A stretch of 64,000 bases of DNA from Marisediminitalea aggregata (GTDB taxonomy: Bacteria > Pseudomonadota > Gammaproteobacteria > Enterobacterales > Alteromonadaceae), in the NCBI RefSeq assembly GCF_900129565.1, contig NZ_FQWD01000002.1, forward strand, positions 477,428 through 541,427, given 5' to 3'. The translations under genes and the position numbers were made by a program. Below the pieces are notes generated by a model. The model was not told where the DNA came from. It was given only the letters and a program-made list of their open reading frames with translations, and made no database searches. This document shows positions 34,674 to 42,900 of the stretch, one piece after another (the first letter of the stretch is position 1; every line of letters begins with the position of its first letter).

Positions 34674-36080
34674 ATGACACTCTACGCACAACTGGCCGAC
34701 CGGCTCAGAGAGCACATACAGCTTGGGGTTTTCCACGCTGGCGATAAACTGCCGTCAGTGCGCCAGTTAGCCAACGAGCACGGCGTGAGTATTTCTACCG
34801 TACAGGAAGCATACAGACAGCTTGAAATGGAGCAACTGGTAGAAGCCCGCCCCAAGTCAGGCTACTTTGTACCACAAAAGAATCCCCTCGTAACAATGCC
34901 ACGTGTGTCCAGGCCACCGCAGCGACCTCTTGACGTATCCTTGTGGGAAGACGTACTCAGCATGTTGTTGAATCAGGGCAACGACGCTTTCTGTCAGTTT
35001 CAGCATGCCATGCCCGACATGGAAGCCAGCACCTTAAAACCACTGCTGAAATCCTTGTACGAGCTTAACAAAAACCGTCCTTTCGACGGCATGGTATACG
35101 GCGACGTGCAAGGCGACTACAGCTTGCGCGAACAACTTACCCGGCTGGCCGCTGCATCCGGGTGTCAGGTGCATCCAGACGAAATCGTGATCACCTCGGG
35201 ATGTCAGGAGGCGCTGTCTGTATGCTTGCGCACTGTGGCCCAGGCTGGCGACATTATCGCTGTTGAATCACCAGGCTTTTACGGCGCCATGCAGGCCATT
35301 AAAGCCGCGAATCTCAAAGCCCTGGAAATCCCGACCGACCCCGCCAACGGTATGAGCATAGAAGCCCTGAAACTTGCTATAGACCAGTGGCCTATAAAAG
35401 CCATACTGGTTACGCCAACCGTGAATAACCCGCTGGGTTATGTAATGCCCGATGCCAAGAAAAAAGCCCTGTATCAACTGGCTCGCGAATACGACATTGC
35501 CATTATTGAAGACGATATTTACGGTGATATTGCCTTTGAATACCCCAGACCAAAATCGATTAAATCTTACGACGAAGATGGTCGCGTATTGCTGTGCTCG
35601 TCGTTCTCAAAAACCCTCGCGCCCGGCTTCAGAGTAGGTTGGATTGCTCCGGGTAAATACCGCAGCAAAGTTACCCATATTAAGTACGTCACCAGCTCCA
35701 TGTGCCCCACTCTGCCACAACTGGCAATAGCCAGCTTTATTCGCCAGGGCGGCTACGACAAACACCTGCGCAATATGCGGCAAAAATACCGCAAGGCCCG
35801 CGACACCATGTTGAAAGGCATCAAGCAGTATTTTCCCCAAGGCACACTGGTAAGTTACCCGGAAGGCGGGTTTGTGTTGTGGGTTGAACTCCCCAGCCAA
35901 TACGACGCCGTTAAACTGGCTGAACAAGCCAAAACAAAGGGCGTTATTGTGGCCCCAGGGCAGCTGTTTTCGGCTACAGGCAAATACCGCAACTGCCTGC
36001 GCCTGAATTACAACGACAAAGACAACGACACCCGCATGCGCGGGTTGAAGATTCTCGGGGAAATCATGCGGGCTATATAG
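34674..36080 (+). CDS. MocR-family regulator (GntR winged helix fused to aminotransferase)
   Basis: The 468-residue product has a GntR winged helix (about 1-70: LYAQLADRLREHIQLGVFHAGDKLPSVRQLANEHGVSISTVQEAYRQLE) and a fold-type I aminotransferase domain (about 110-465) with ITSGCQEAL, TPTVNNPLG, EDDIYGDIAF and the PLP Lys in CSSFSKTLAPGFRVGWIAPG. It senses PLP or an amino-acid external aldimine. Divergent from the LysE exporter, which is the likely target. Distinct from the free aminotransferase at 29102-30271, which lacks the winged helix. Confidence 0.92.
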   Translation: MTLYAQLADRLREHIQLGVFHAGDKLPSVRQLANEHGVSISTVQEAYRQLEMEQLVEARPKSGYFVPQKNPLVTMPRVSRPPQRPLDVSLWEDVLSMLLNQGNDAFCQFQHAMPDMEASTLKPLLKSLYELNKNRPFDGMVYGDVQGDYSLREQLTRLAAASGCQVHPDEIVITSGCQEALSVCLRTVAQAGDIIAVESPGFYGAMQAIKAANLKALEIPTDPANGMSIEALKLAIDQWPIKAILVTPTVNNPLGYVMPDAKKKALYQLAREYDIAIIEDDIYGDIAFEYPRPKSIKSYDEDGRVLLCSSFSKTLAPGFRVGWIAPGKYRSKVTHIKYVTSSMCPTLPQLAIASFIRQGGYDKHLRNMRQKYRKARDTMLKGIKQYFPQGTLVSYPEGGFVLWVELPSQYDAVKLAEQAKTKGVIVAPGQLFSATGKYRNCLRLNYNDKDNDTRMRGLKILGEIMRAI

Positions 36081-36088
36081 CCCTTCTA

Positions 36089-36234
36089 CGTCATCCCACC
36101 AACATTTCGTCATCCTTCCAACATTTCGTCTTCCCGGACTTGTTCCGGGACCTTAAGCTGTCATCCCGGACTTGTTCCGGGACCTTAGCTCGTCCCGGGA
36201 CCCAAAGCCGTCATCCCGGACTTGTTCCGGGAAC
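36089..36234. repeat. REP remnant cluster F
   Basis: Four partial palindromes (CGTC(A/T)TCCCGGACTTGTTCCGGGA type) with no right-hand partner except a short AAAAAAGCAACGAAGT spacer. They directly follow the MocR gene and may serve as its 3' hairpins. Confidence 0.75.
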
Positions 36235-36369
36235 TAACAAAAAAAGCAACGAAGTAAAAACAACCACAACACGCAACTATCAAAGCGAATAAACAATATT
36301 ACTTAGTAACCCACCACAAAATACGCTATATTTGGCAAACCCAAGCGCATAAATAACCCGGCACAGGAC

Positions 36370-36858
36370 ATGTCTGTTCAGGAAGAACTCACCACCAAAC
36401 CACCAAAATCGAAATGGCTAATACCATTCCCAATTGTCCTCGTGATTGCGTTTTCTATACTGTCAGTATTATTTTTTATCCCAATTCCCCCATTTATTCA
36501 AAACAAACTGGGCAGCGCTATTCTAAACACCGGGCACATCATCTTCTTTTGCATGTTTGCTATAGGTTTTTACCGCTTTACCAAAGGCAAAAACCGCACG
36601 CGAATTCCACGCTTTCTGTTCATCGTATTTCTGCTAAGCGTTTTGGTTGAGTTATTGCAAAGCTCGGTGGGCAGAGCCTTTCAGTGGGACGACATACTGC
36701 GGAACATTCTTGGTACGATTTTGGGGATCAGCGTATTACTACACTTCCAACGACCGCACAAACCCCACTGGGCATTGCGAGTTTCATTAATGATTGGCAT
36801 TTCAGTAGCCGTAGTTATAGAACGCATTCCCCTGTTCGAAAAACTCATGGCCATGTAA
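36370..36858 (+). CDS. VanZ-like membrane protein
   Basis: The 162-residue product has four hydrophobic segments and the VanZ-like motif NTGHIIFFCMFAIGFY ... VELLQSSVGRAFQWDDILRNILGTILGI, where the acidic E-x(n)-D-D-x2-N pattern is conserved. VanZ confers low teicoplanin resistance in enterococci, but most homologues are of unknown function. Inner membrane. Single gene. Confidence 0.8.
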   Translation: MSVQEELTTKPPKSKWLIPFPIVLVIAFSILSVLFFIPIPPFIQNKLGSAILNTGHIIFFCMFAIGFYRFTKGKNRTRIPRFLFIVFLLSVLVELLQSSVGRAFQWDDILRNILGTILGISVLLHFQRPHKPHWALRVSLMIGISVAVVIERIPLFEKLMAM

Positions 36859-36965
36859 TTACCGTTTGAAACAACACGCCTGTGTGAAAGGCCCTCGATT
36901 ACTGGCATAGTAAGCAGTAACATATACCTAGCAGTAAAAAACAACATTAGTACACCCAACCCACT

Positions 36966-37667
36966 ATGAATGTAAAAACTACCGCAATAAGCAAAGCCCC
37001 TTTATGTAAAACCCTCGATATTGCCGACGATCAACGCGTGTTCGTGGTAGGTGATTTAGACGGCGATTACCAAAAGTTGCAGGCACAGCTGAACAAGGTA
37101 AGTTTTAATCCACAGGAAGACGTACTCATTAGCCTGGGCGACATAATAGATCGCGGCCAGGACAGCGCAGAACTGGTTGAGTACTTTCAGGAAATTGGCG
37201 CGCATGTTGTGTTGGGGAACCATGAACACATGATGATGGAAGCCCTCATGAGCCGGGACTCCTTTGCAATGCGATTATGGACTCAAAACGGCGGCGCATG
37301 GCACCAGTCTGCGTCGGTGCAAACCCTGCTTTCACTGTGCAGATGGTTTATAAAACAGCCGTTGGCTATAAAACTCAATTACCAGGGTCACAAAATTGGT
37401 ATATCCCATACCCTGCCCGTTACCTGGAGCTGGGAAAACATGCCGGGTAATACCGAAGCCTGCGTATGGCCTTTGTTATGGGACAGAGAACGTTTCCTAA
37501 AACGCAAACACAACGTTAACCACGGCGTAGACTTTTCAGTGCACGGCCATAACTCCACCCAGGTGTGCTTATGGATAGGCAACTCGTATCATATCGACAC
37601 CGGCAGATACGGCCACCCTACGGTAATTAACTTGTCTGACACCATTGACGCGTTTAAGCAACTCTAA
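36966..37667 (+). CDS. PPP-family metallophosphatase with altered first metal motif
   Basis: The 233-residue product shows the PrpA/ApaH-like layout: VVGDLDGDY (25-36 region), LISLGDIIDRGQDS, VVLGNHEHMMMEA, and later SVHGHNSTQ. The family signature GDxHG reads GDLDG, with Asp in place of the metal-ligand His; GDxxDRG, GNHE and the downstream His are intact. It may therefore have changed metal use or reduced activity. Predicted to act on phosphoproteins or nucleotides in the cytoplasm. No clear ribosome site before 36966. Confidence 0.8.
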   Translation: MNVKTTAISKAPLCKTLDIADDQRVFVVGDLDGDYQKLQAQLNKVSFNPQEDVLISLGDIIDRGQDSAELVEYFQEIGAHVVLGNHEHMMMEALMSRDSFAMRLWTQNGGAWHQSASVQTLLSLCRWFIKQPLAIKLNYQGHKIGISHTLPVTWSWENMPGNTEACVWPLLWDRERFLKRKHNVNHGVDFSVHGHNSTQVCLWIGNSYHIDTGRYGHPTVINLSDTIDAFKQL

Positions 37668-37735
37668 CAGACAAGTTAGTCGCATGGATGTAGTTACAGG
37701 TCCAGGATAAACGTCATCACGAGATTAAAAAGAAA

Positions 37736-38108
37736 CGTCATCCCGGGCTTGCCCCGGGACCTACTCAAAAAGGCCGAGATTTAAAAACAACCACCTCTTG
37801 ATGCTCATAAGATCCCGGATATGCGCTTCGCGATTCCGGGACGACGGATGGGGGTAATGCTTCGCGCTTTTAACAACCACAGACGTTGGAAAAAAGAAAC
37901 GTCTTCCCGGACTTGTTCCGGGACCTTGGCTTTCATAGGGACCTCAGCTTATTCCGGGGCCTCTACAAGCAGCAGCTCATACCGACTAAGGTCCCCGCCT
38001 TCGCGGGGATGACGGAGAAGTAAAAGGGATGACGAAGAAGTGGATGGGCGATGGAGAAAAGCGGGACGACAACCTCCCCCCTGTCATCCCGGGCTTGCCC
38101 CGGGACCT
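37736..38108. repeat. REP cluster G
   Basis: One full composite unit near 37736-37850 with AAAAAGGCCGAGATTT and AACCACCTCTTGATGCTCAT linkers, several degraded copies (for example GGACCTTGGCTTTCATAGGGACC), a CCCCGCCTTCGCGGGG hairpin near 37995, and a final CATCCCGGGCTTGCCCCGGGA. Decay is greater than in clusters D and E. Confidence 0.8.
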
Positions 38109-38192
38109 AAGCTTACCCAGAGTCCTACCCCTCCAAAAAAATGACGCTTCAAAAACGCCATTTCTTATTCAAACGTAGTGCAGTTCTGTAAC

Positions 38193-39152
38193 CTAACCTC
38201 TGAAGTTATCCTGGTTCTCTAGGAACCAGTCAAATGCGTGCTTCAGCCCATCTTCCAGGTTATAGGTATGCTTCCAGCCAAGCGCATGCAAACGAGAAAC
38301 GTCCATCAGCTTTCTCGGAGTTCCGTCAGGTTTCGTGGTGTCCCACACTATATTGCCTTTAAACCCAGTAACTTTGGCTACAGTTTCTACAAGCTCTTTA
38401 ATTGTGCAGTCTTCACCAGTACCCACGTTTATATGGCTTAGCATCGCTTCCGTGTTTTCATCATAAGTCGCTTTATCGAGCTCCATTACGTGAACACTGG
38501 CAGCTGCCATATCATCAACGTGCAAAAACTCGCGCATTGGCTTACCACTCCCCCATGCAACCACTTCAGCATCGCCGCGCTGCGCTGCTTCATGAAAACG
38601 GCGTAATAGTGCCGGAATAACATGCGAGTTTTCAGGATGAAAATTGTCGTTTGGCCCATACAGATTTGTTGGCATTACTGAGCGATAATCTCGTCCATAT
38701 TGGCGGTTATAGCTTTCACACAGTTTTATGCCGGCTATTTTAGCAATCGCATATGGCTCGTTGGTTTCTTCTAACGTTCCCGTTAGTAACGCTTTTTCTG
38801 TCATTGGCTGTTCGGCCAACTTGGGATAAATACAACTGGAACCTAAGAACAACAATTTCTGAACATCATTCGCATGAGCAGCATGAACAATGTTGGCTTC
38901 AATCATTAGGTTTTCATAAATGAATTCTGCAGGGTAAGTATTATTGGCGTGAATGCCTCCCACTTTAGCTGCCGCCAAATACACTTCATCAATGTTGTTA
39001 TTGGCAAAAAACTCACTCACTGCCTGCTGACAGGTTAAATCAAGCTCAGCACGAGTACGTGTAATAATATGCACGCCACCACGTTTTTCCAGGTTGCGAA
39101 CAATAGCCGCACCAACCATGCCTCGGTGCCCAGCCACAAAAACCGTTTTCAT
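38193..39152 (-). CDS. fcl: GDP-L-fucose synthase
   Basis: The 319-residue SDR-type enzyme has [14 protein letters not shown] (NADP binding), [16 protein letters not shown], the catalytic YAIAK, and [13 protein letters not shown], all diagnostic of GDP-4-keto-6-deoxymannose epimerase/reductase (Fcl/WcaG). It converts the Gmd product into GDP-L-fucose for the polysaccharide. It follows gmd on the same strand after a 60-bp gap that contains a perfect 10-bp hairpin. Confidence 0.95.
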   Translation of the reverse strand: MKTVFVAGHRGMVGAAIVRNLEKRGGVHIITRTRAELDLTCQQAVSEFFANNNIDEVYLAAAKVGGIHANNTYPAEFIYENLMIEANIVHAAHANDVQKLLFLGSSCIYPKLAEQPMTEKALLTGTLEETNEPYAIAKIAGIKLCESYNRQYGRDYRSVMPTNLYGPNDNFHPENSHVIPALLRRFHEAAQRGDAEVVAWGSGKPMREFLHVDDMAAASVHVMELDKATYDENTEAMLSHINVGTGEDCTIKELVETVAKVTGFKGNIVWDTTKPDGTPRKLMDVSRLHALGWKHTYNLEDGLKHAFDWFLENQDNFRG

Positions 39153-39169
39153 ATGATTATCCTTAATGC

Positions 39170-39193
39170 AAAAGGCCTCTTTCGAGGCCTTTT
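39170..39193 (-). terminator. Hairpin between gmd and fcl
   Basis: AAAAGGCCTC, loop TTTC, GAGGCCTTTT form a perfect 10-bp stem, with T-rich ends in both directions. It looks like a terminator or attenuator between gmd and fcl and would reduce fcl expression relative to gmd unless read through. Confidence 0.7.
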
Positions 39194-39212
39194 AATTGTC
39201 TGGTTTACCGGA

Positions 39213-40328
39213 TTATTCTTTTGCTACCGCTACAGAGTAACCATGCTGTTTAAGCAACGCATGTTGCTTGGCTTTTTCCAAATCAGATGCCACCATTTCA
39301 GCACACATTTCTTCAACTGTAATTTCAGGCACCCAACCCAACTTTTCTTTCGCTTTGGTTGGATCTCCAAGCAACGTTTCTACTTCAGCCGGACGGAAAT
39401 ATGCAGGGTCAACCTTAACGATTACATCACCAACTTGTACACCAGGTGCCTTTTCTGCATCAACTGCAGTTACCGTAGCAATTTCGTCTACGCCTTCCCC
39501 TGTGAACTCAACCGTGATACCTGCTTCTGCACAGCTCATACGAACAAATTCACGAACCGATATTTGCTTGCCCGTGGCAATAACAAAATCTTCGGCATTG
39601 TCTTGCTGAAGCATCATCCATTGCATACGAACATAATCTTTGGCATGTCCCCAATCGCGCAATGCATCCATATTTCCAAGATACAAGCAAGGTTCCAGGC
39701 CTTGAGCAATATTAGCTATACCTCGAGTAATCTTGCGAGTTACAAAGGTTTCACCACGGCGTGGCGATTCATGATTAAACAAAATGCCGTTGCACGCATA
39801 CATGCCGTAAGACTCACGATAGTTAACCGTGATCCAGTACGCATACATTTTCGCTACGCCGTATGGTGAACGTGGGTAAAATGGAGTTGTTTCTTTCTGC
39901 GGAATTTCCTGTACTAAACCGTAAAGCTCAGAGGTTGAAGCCTGATAAAAACGGGTTTTCTTTTCCAGCCCCAAAAAGCGTATGGCCTCTAATAAACGCA
40001 GCGTACCGATGGCATCTACATCCGCAGTATATTCAGGTGCTTCAAACGACACTGCAACATGAGACTGAGCCCCAAGGTTATAGACCTCGTCAGGCTGAAT
40101 CTCCTGCAAGATCCTAGTTAGGTTTGAGGTATCAGTTAAGTCACCGTAATGTAAGTGAAACTTTGGGTTATCGTTGTGGGGATCTTCATAGATATGGTCA
40201 ACACGTTCTGTATTGAACAAAGAAGCACGACGCTTGATACCGTGAACCTCGTATCCTTTCTCCAATAAAAATTCGGCTAAATATGAGCCATCCTGGCCGG
40301 TAACACCGGTAATGAGCGCTTTTTTCAT
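39213..40328 (-). CDS. gmd: GDP-mannose 4,6-dehydratase
   Basis: Start ATG at 40328 is chosen because the family begins [30 protein letters not shown]; an upstream frame adds 26 residues. The 371-residue product has [31 protein letters not shown], the [10 protein letters not shown] catalytic motif and [15 protein letters not shown]. It converts GDP-mannose to GDP-4-keto-6-deoxymannose, the first step to GDP-L-fucose. It is transcribed away from the wza/wzc genes. Confidence 0.95.
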   Translation of the reverse strand: MKKALITGVTGQDGSYLAEFLLEKGYEVHGIKRRASLFNTERVDHIYEDPHNDNPKFHLHYGDLTDTSNLTRILQEIQPDEVYNLGAQSHVAVSFEAPEYTADVDAIGTLRLLEAIRFLGLEKKTRFYQASTSELYGLVQEIPQKETTPFYPRSPYGVAKMYAYWITVNYRESYGMYACNGILFNHESPRRGETFVTRKITRGIANIAQGLEPCLYLGNMDALRDWGHAKDYVRMQWMMLQQDNAEDFVIATGKQISVREFVRMSCAEAGITVEFTGEGVDEIATVTAVDAEKAPGVQVGDVIVKVDPAYFRPAEVETLLGDPTKAKEKLGWVPEITVEEMCAEMVASDLEKAKQHALLKQHGYSVAVAKE

Positions 40329-40734
40329 CTTACTTCTCTTTAAATCCAATGAGACAAATTCCTTGTGCGAGACTATACCAAAATTCAGGAAGTGAAAACC
40401 ACTCACATCAGCAAACTGTTGTTCAAATTACATGGTGTCTTCAACACAATCTTTTATGGAGTTAACAAGTATCAGGCCAACTCGGTTCAACTATAAAATC
40501 ATAGATTGTGAAAAATGGGCAAAAACCATGTTTACAGCAAGAATTTGAACAGTATTATAAACCATCACACTACTGTAAGATGTTGGATAGATAATTGCAT
40601 CGGGGTACAGAAAAGGACTTTTGTAGTGCATTAGCAGCGTCACCATGCAAGTTTTTATGCAATACGCGCTAAAATGTTGCAATATGTAGCACTTAATTGG
40701 TGCAGGTAATAATGAATACTCAACAGGGATCACA
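40329..40734. promoter_or_regulatory. Divergent upstream region of the exopolysaccharide locus
   Basis: 406 bp without a credible gene, AT-rich, between gmd (minus) and the first export gene (plus). It should hold both promoters. I see no JUMPstart/ops GGCGGTAG element. A minus-strand frame at 40491-40733 has no family features and is probably not coding. Confidence 0.5.
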
Positions 40735-41151
40735 GTGACTAGAAGTACATCTCAAACTGCTAACGATCCGGCAGTTAAAAGTTTACTGGATCGAATGCCT
40801 CCCGAGGTAGCCGAGTCTTTTACCGAAGAGCAACTTGCGCACTTGCACAGCGCACTTGGGGCTCGAAGTTGGAAAAAGCACTCTGTAGACTTACGTTCTA
40901 CCTTTCCAATTCCTTTCATTAGGCGCCGAATCTATTTCGTATTACTGATGGGACGTAACCGTAGGGATTTAACTCGCCGGGAAAAGCAAATTTCAGCAGT
41001 AACATTGGCGTTACTGGTTGCTGCATTTATATGTCTTTCAACGATATTTGGATTGCTTGTACTTTATTTAATTAAATGGAAACTTGGTATCAATTTATTT
41101 GATAATTATTCCTTTGAATTTGGACATTGGTTTTGGGATTTATGGAAGTAA
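40735..41151 (+). CDS. Small membrane protein at head of the exopolysaccharide export genes
   Basis: The 138-residue product (GTG start) has a polar N-terminal half with AVKSLLDRMPPEVAESFTEEQLAHLHSALGARSWKKHSVDLRSTFPIPFIRRRIYFVLLMGRNRR and one strong membrane segment (about 90-112). The FTEEQLxxLxxALxxRxWxxHxVDxRxxFP pattern is one I have seen at the start of Alteromonas-type polysaccharide loci, where it is often mislabelled as a shikimate enzyme; I do not assign a function. Its stop is followed two bases later by the next start, so it is coupled to the outer-membrane protein gene. Confidence 0.75.
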   Translation: MTRSTSQTANDPAVKSLLDRMPPEVAESFTEEQLAHLHSALGARSWKKHSVDLRSTFPIPFIRRRIYFVLLMGRNRRDLTRREKQISAVTLALLVAAFICLSTIFGLLVLYLIKWKLGINLFDNYSFEFGHWFWDLWK

Positions 41152-41153
41152 AA

Positions 41154-42326
41154 ATGTTGCACAATAAAATAAAATTTTTAGCAGTTAGTTTAGCTCTAAC
41201 TTCGACATTAAATATTGCGCAGGCAGAAGAAATTGACAGAGGATTTTCTGGTAAAATCGATTCATCAGTAGTTTATGACGATAATATATATAGACTAAAC
41301 AAAGATTTAGCAAAAGATGACACATATTTCAATTTATCTCCAACCGCCAGCCTTATAGGCGGCTTTGGTAAACACGTTTTTAAATTGAACTATGTCGGTG
41401 ATTATGCAAAGTTCTCAAATGAATCGGACGCTGATTTTTACGATCACGACTTTCGCGGATTATTTGAGTTCGATCACACAAGTAAACTAAATTCTAAATT
41501 TGAAGCCGGATATCAATACGAACACGAGGACCCTGGAACGATAAACCGAGTTCAGTTAGACATCACTGAATATAACAAATATTCACAAAACTACGTCGCC
41601 ATGAGTTTATCCTATGGCAGAATTGATTCTACAGGAAGAGTGACAGCTGAGTACAAAAAGACTGAACGAGACTACAAAAACAACTCATCAGATTTTCTAG
41701 ATTTCAGCGGTCATCAAATACTTACCAGGTTTAATTATAGAGTTGCAGCTAGAACTAGGTTGTACCTTGAATTGTTGAAAGCAACTTACGATTACAAAGA
41801 AGTTTTAACTTTTCAGCTTGATAATTCACTCAATCTTTATAGAGCCGGTGTTGCTTGGGATTTTACAAATAAATTAAGCGGTGATATCAACGTAGGCTAT
41901 CAAGATAGAGATTATGACCAACCTGACATTCAAGATATAAGCGGACTTGCATATTCTGGTAATGTCAACTGGTCAATTAACACGTATACCGACTTAAAAT
42001 TAAACGCAATTAGGGAGTCAATCGATTCATCACTAGAACAAACAGGCGGATTTTTGAGAACGACATATGGCATAGATTTTTCTCACAAACTAACTCCTTT
42101 AGTGAAAATAAATTTGAAATCATTTTATATCAATGACCAACTTGTTTTTTCTTCACAACGTGAGGACAAAAGGAAGAACTTTGAGTTCAACATTGAATAT
42201 AAAGTCTCTCATTCATTTGAAATAGCCTCGTACTATATCTTCGAGAAAAGAGACTCGACTTTTTCTTTGGCTGAGTTTGAAGCTAATACTATTGGGCTAT
42301 CTTTTAATTTATTGTTTGGAAATTAG
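41154..42326 (+). CDS. Outer-membrane beta-barrel protein of the exopolysaccharide locus
   Basis: ATG at 41154 with GGAAG 6 nt upstream gives 390 residues with a signal peptide (about 1-24, LNIAQA). The rest is alternating amphipathic strands rich in aromatic and Asp/Asn residues, with the C-terminal strand ending in an aromatic (FNLLFGN), as expected of a beta-barrel. It resembles the putative beta-barrel porin family found with Wza/Wzc in marine gammaproteobacteria and may assist polymer export. Base composition is markedly AT-rich. It overlaps no neighbour and is followed by the wza-like gene after 10 bp. Confidence 0.8.
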   Translation: MLHNKIKFLAVSLALTSTLNIAQAEEIDRGFSGKIDSSVVYDDNIYRLNKDLAKDDTYFNLSPTASLIGGFGKHVFKLNYVGDYAKFSNESDADFYDHDFRGLFEFDHTSKLNSKFEAGYQYEHEDPGTINRVQLDITEYNKYSQNYVAMSLSYGRIDSTGRVTAEYKKTERDYKNNSSDFLDFSGHQILTRFNYRVAARTRLYLELLKATYDYKEVLTFQLDNSLNLYRAGVAWDFTNKLSGDINVGYQDRDYDQPDIQDISGLAYSGNVNWSINTYTDLKLNAIRESIDSSLEQTGGFLRTTYGIDFSHKLTPLVKINLKSFYINDQLVFSSQREDKRKNFEFNIEYKVSHSFEIASYYIFEKRDSTFSLAEFEANTIGLSFNLLFGN

Positions 42327-42336
42327 AAGTTTTATT

Positions 42337-42879
42337 ATGAATATTAAATTCTCTCACCCTTTATCTTTATTAGTTTTTCTAATAACTTTTCTGACATCAC
42401 AATCGAACGCTCAAGAACTATCAGATTATCGCCTTAGCTCAGATGATGTAATTTCAGTAAGTGTATTCGATGAGCCAGATTTAAGTCTAAAAGAAACTAG
42501 AATATCCAGTGCAGGTACGATTGCAATGCCTTTAATCGGCCAGATTTCTGTTAAAGGTTTAACTATTGTCGAAGCGGAAAAAGAGATCGCGCGACTATAC
42601 CGAGGCGATTATTTAAAGAATCCTGATATCAATATTACAATAGTAGAATACAGGCAATTTTACGTTAACGGAGAAGTTGAAAAACCCGGAGGCTATAGTT
42701 ATCGAGAAGGTATGACTGTTCAAAGGGCTATAACCTTAGCTGGCGGATTTACGGAAAGAGCTTCGCGAAGCAAGATATATATTATAAGAGAAGGGTACGA
42801 TAATAAACAACTAAATGTCAGCTTAACAACAACGGTAAATCCAGGTGATGTTATTACTGTCGAAGAAAGTTTTTTCTAA
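42337..42879 (+). CDS. Polysaccharide export protein, Wza-like (short form)
   Basis: ATG at 42337 starts a product of about 180 residues with a signal peptide (about 1-26, SNAQ) and no lipobox Cys. It has Poly_export domain features YRLSSDDVISVSVFDEPDLS and a SLBB domain with VNGEVEKPGGYSYREGMTVQRAITLAGGFTERAS. E. coli Wza has about 380 residues and a C-terminal outer-membrane helix; this one lacks both, so it resembles the shorter EpsA/VpsM-type periplasmic export proteins, and the beta-barrel upstream may supply the outer-membrane part. Confidence 0.88.
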   Translation: MNIKFSHPLSLLVFLITFLTSQSNAQELSDYRLSSDDVISVSVFDEPDLSLKETRISSAGTIAMPLIGQISVKGLTIVEAEKEIARLYRGDYLKNPDINITIVEYRQFYVNGEVEKPGGYSYREGMTVQRAITLAGGFTERASRSKIYIIREGYDNKQLNVSLTTTVNPGDVITVEESFF

Positions 42880-42900
42880 ATGGATTTATGAGGCTATCTA

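Noticed and set aside
36370..36858. VanZ-like gene as a glycopeptide resistance determinant
   Set aside because: No other van gene, and VanZ-like proteins are common in bacteria without such resistance.
39069..39869. 266-codon plus-strand frame across fcl and gmd
   Set aside because: Antisense to two well-identified sugar-nucleotide enzymes; composition is typical of a shadow frame.
40491..40733. 80-codon minus-strand frame upstream of the exopolysaccharide export genes
   Set aside because: Lies in the divergent promoter region, no ribosome site or known family; more likely regulatory DNA.
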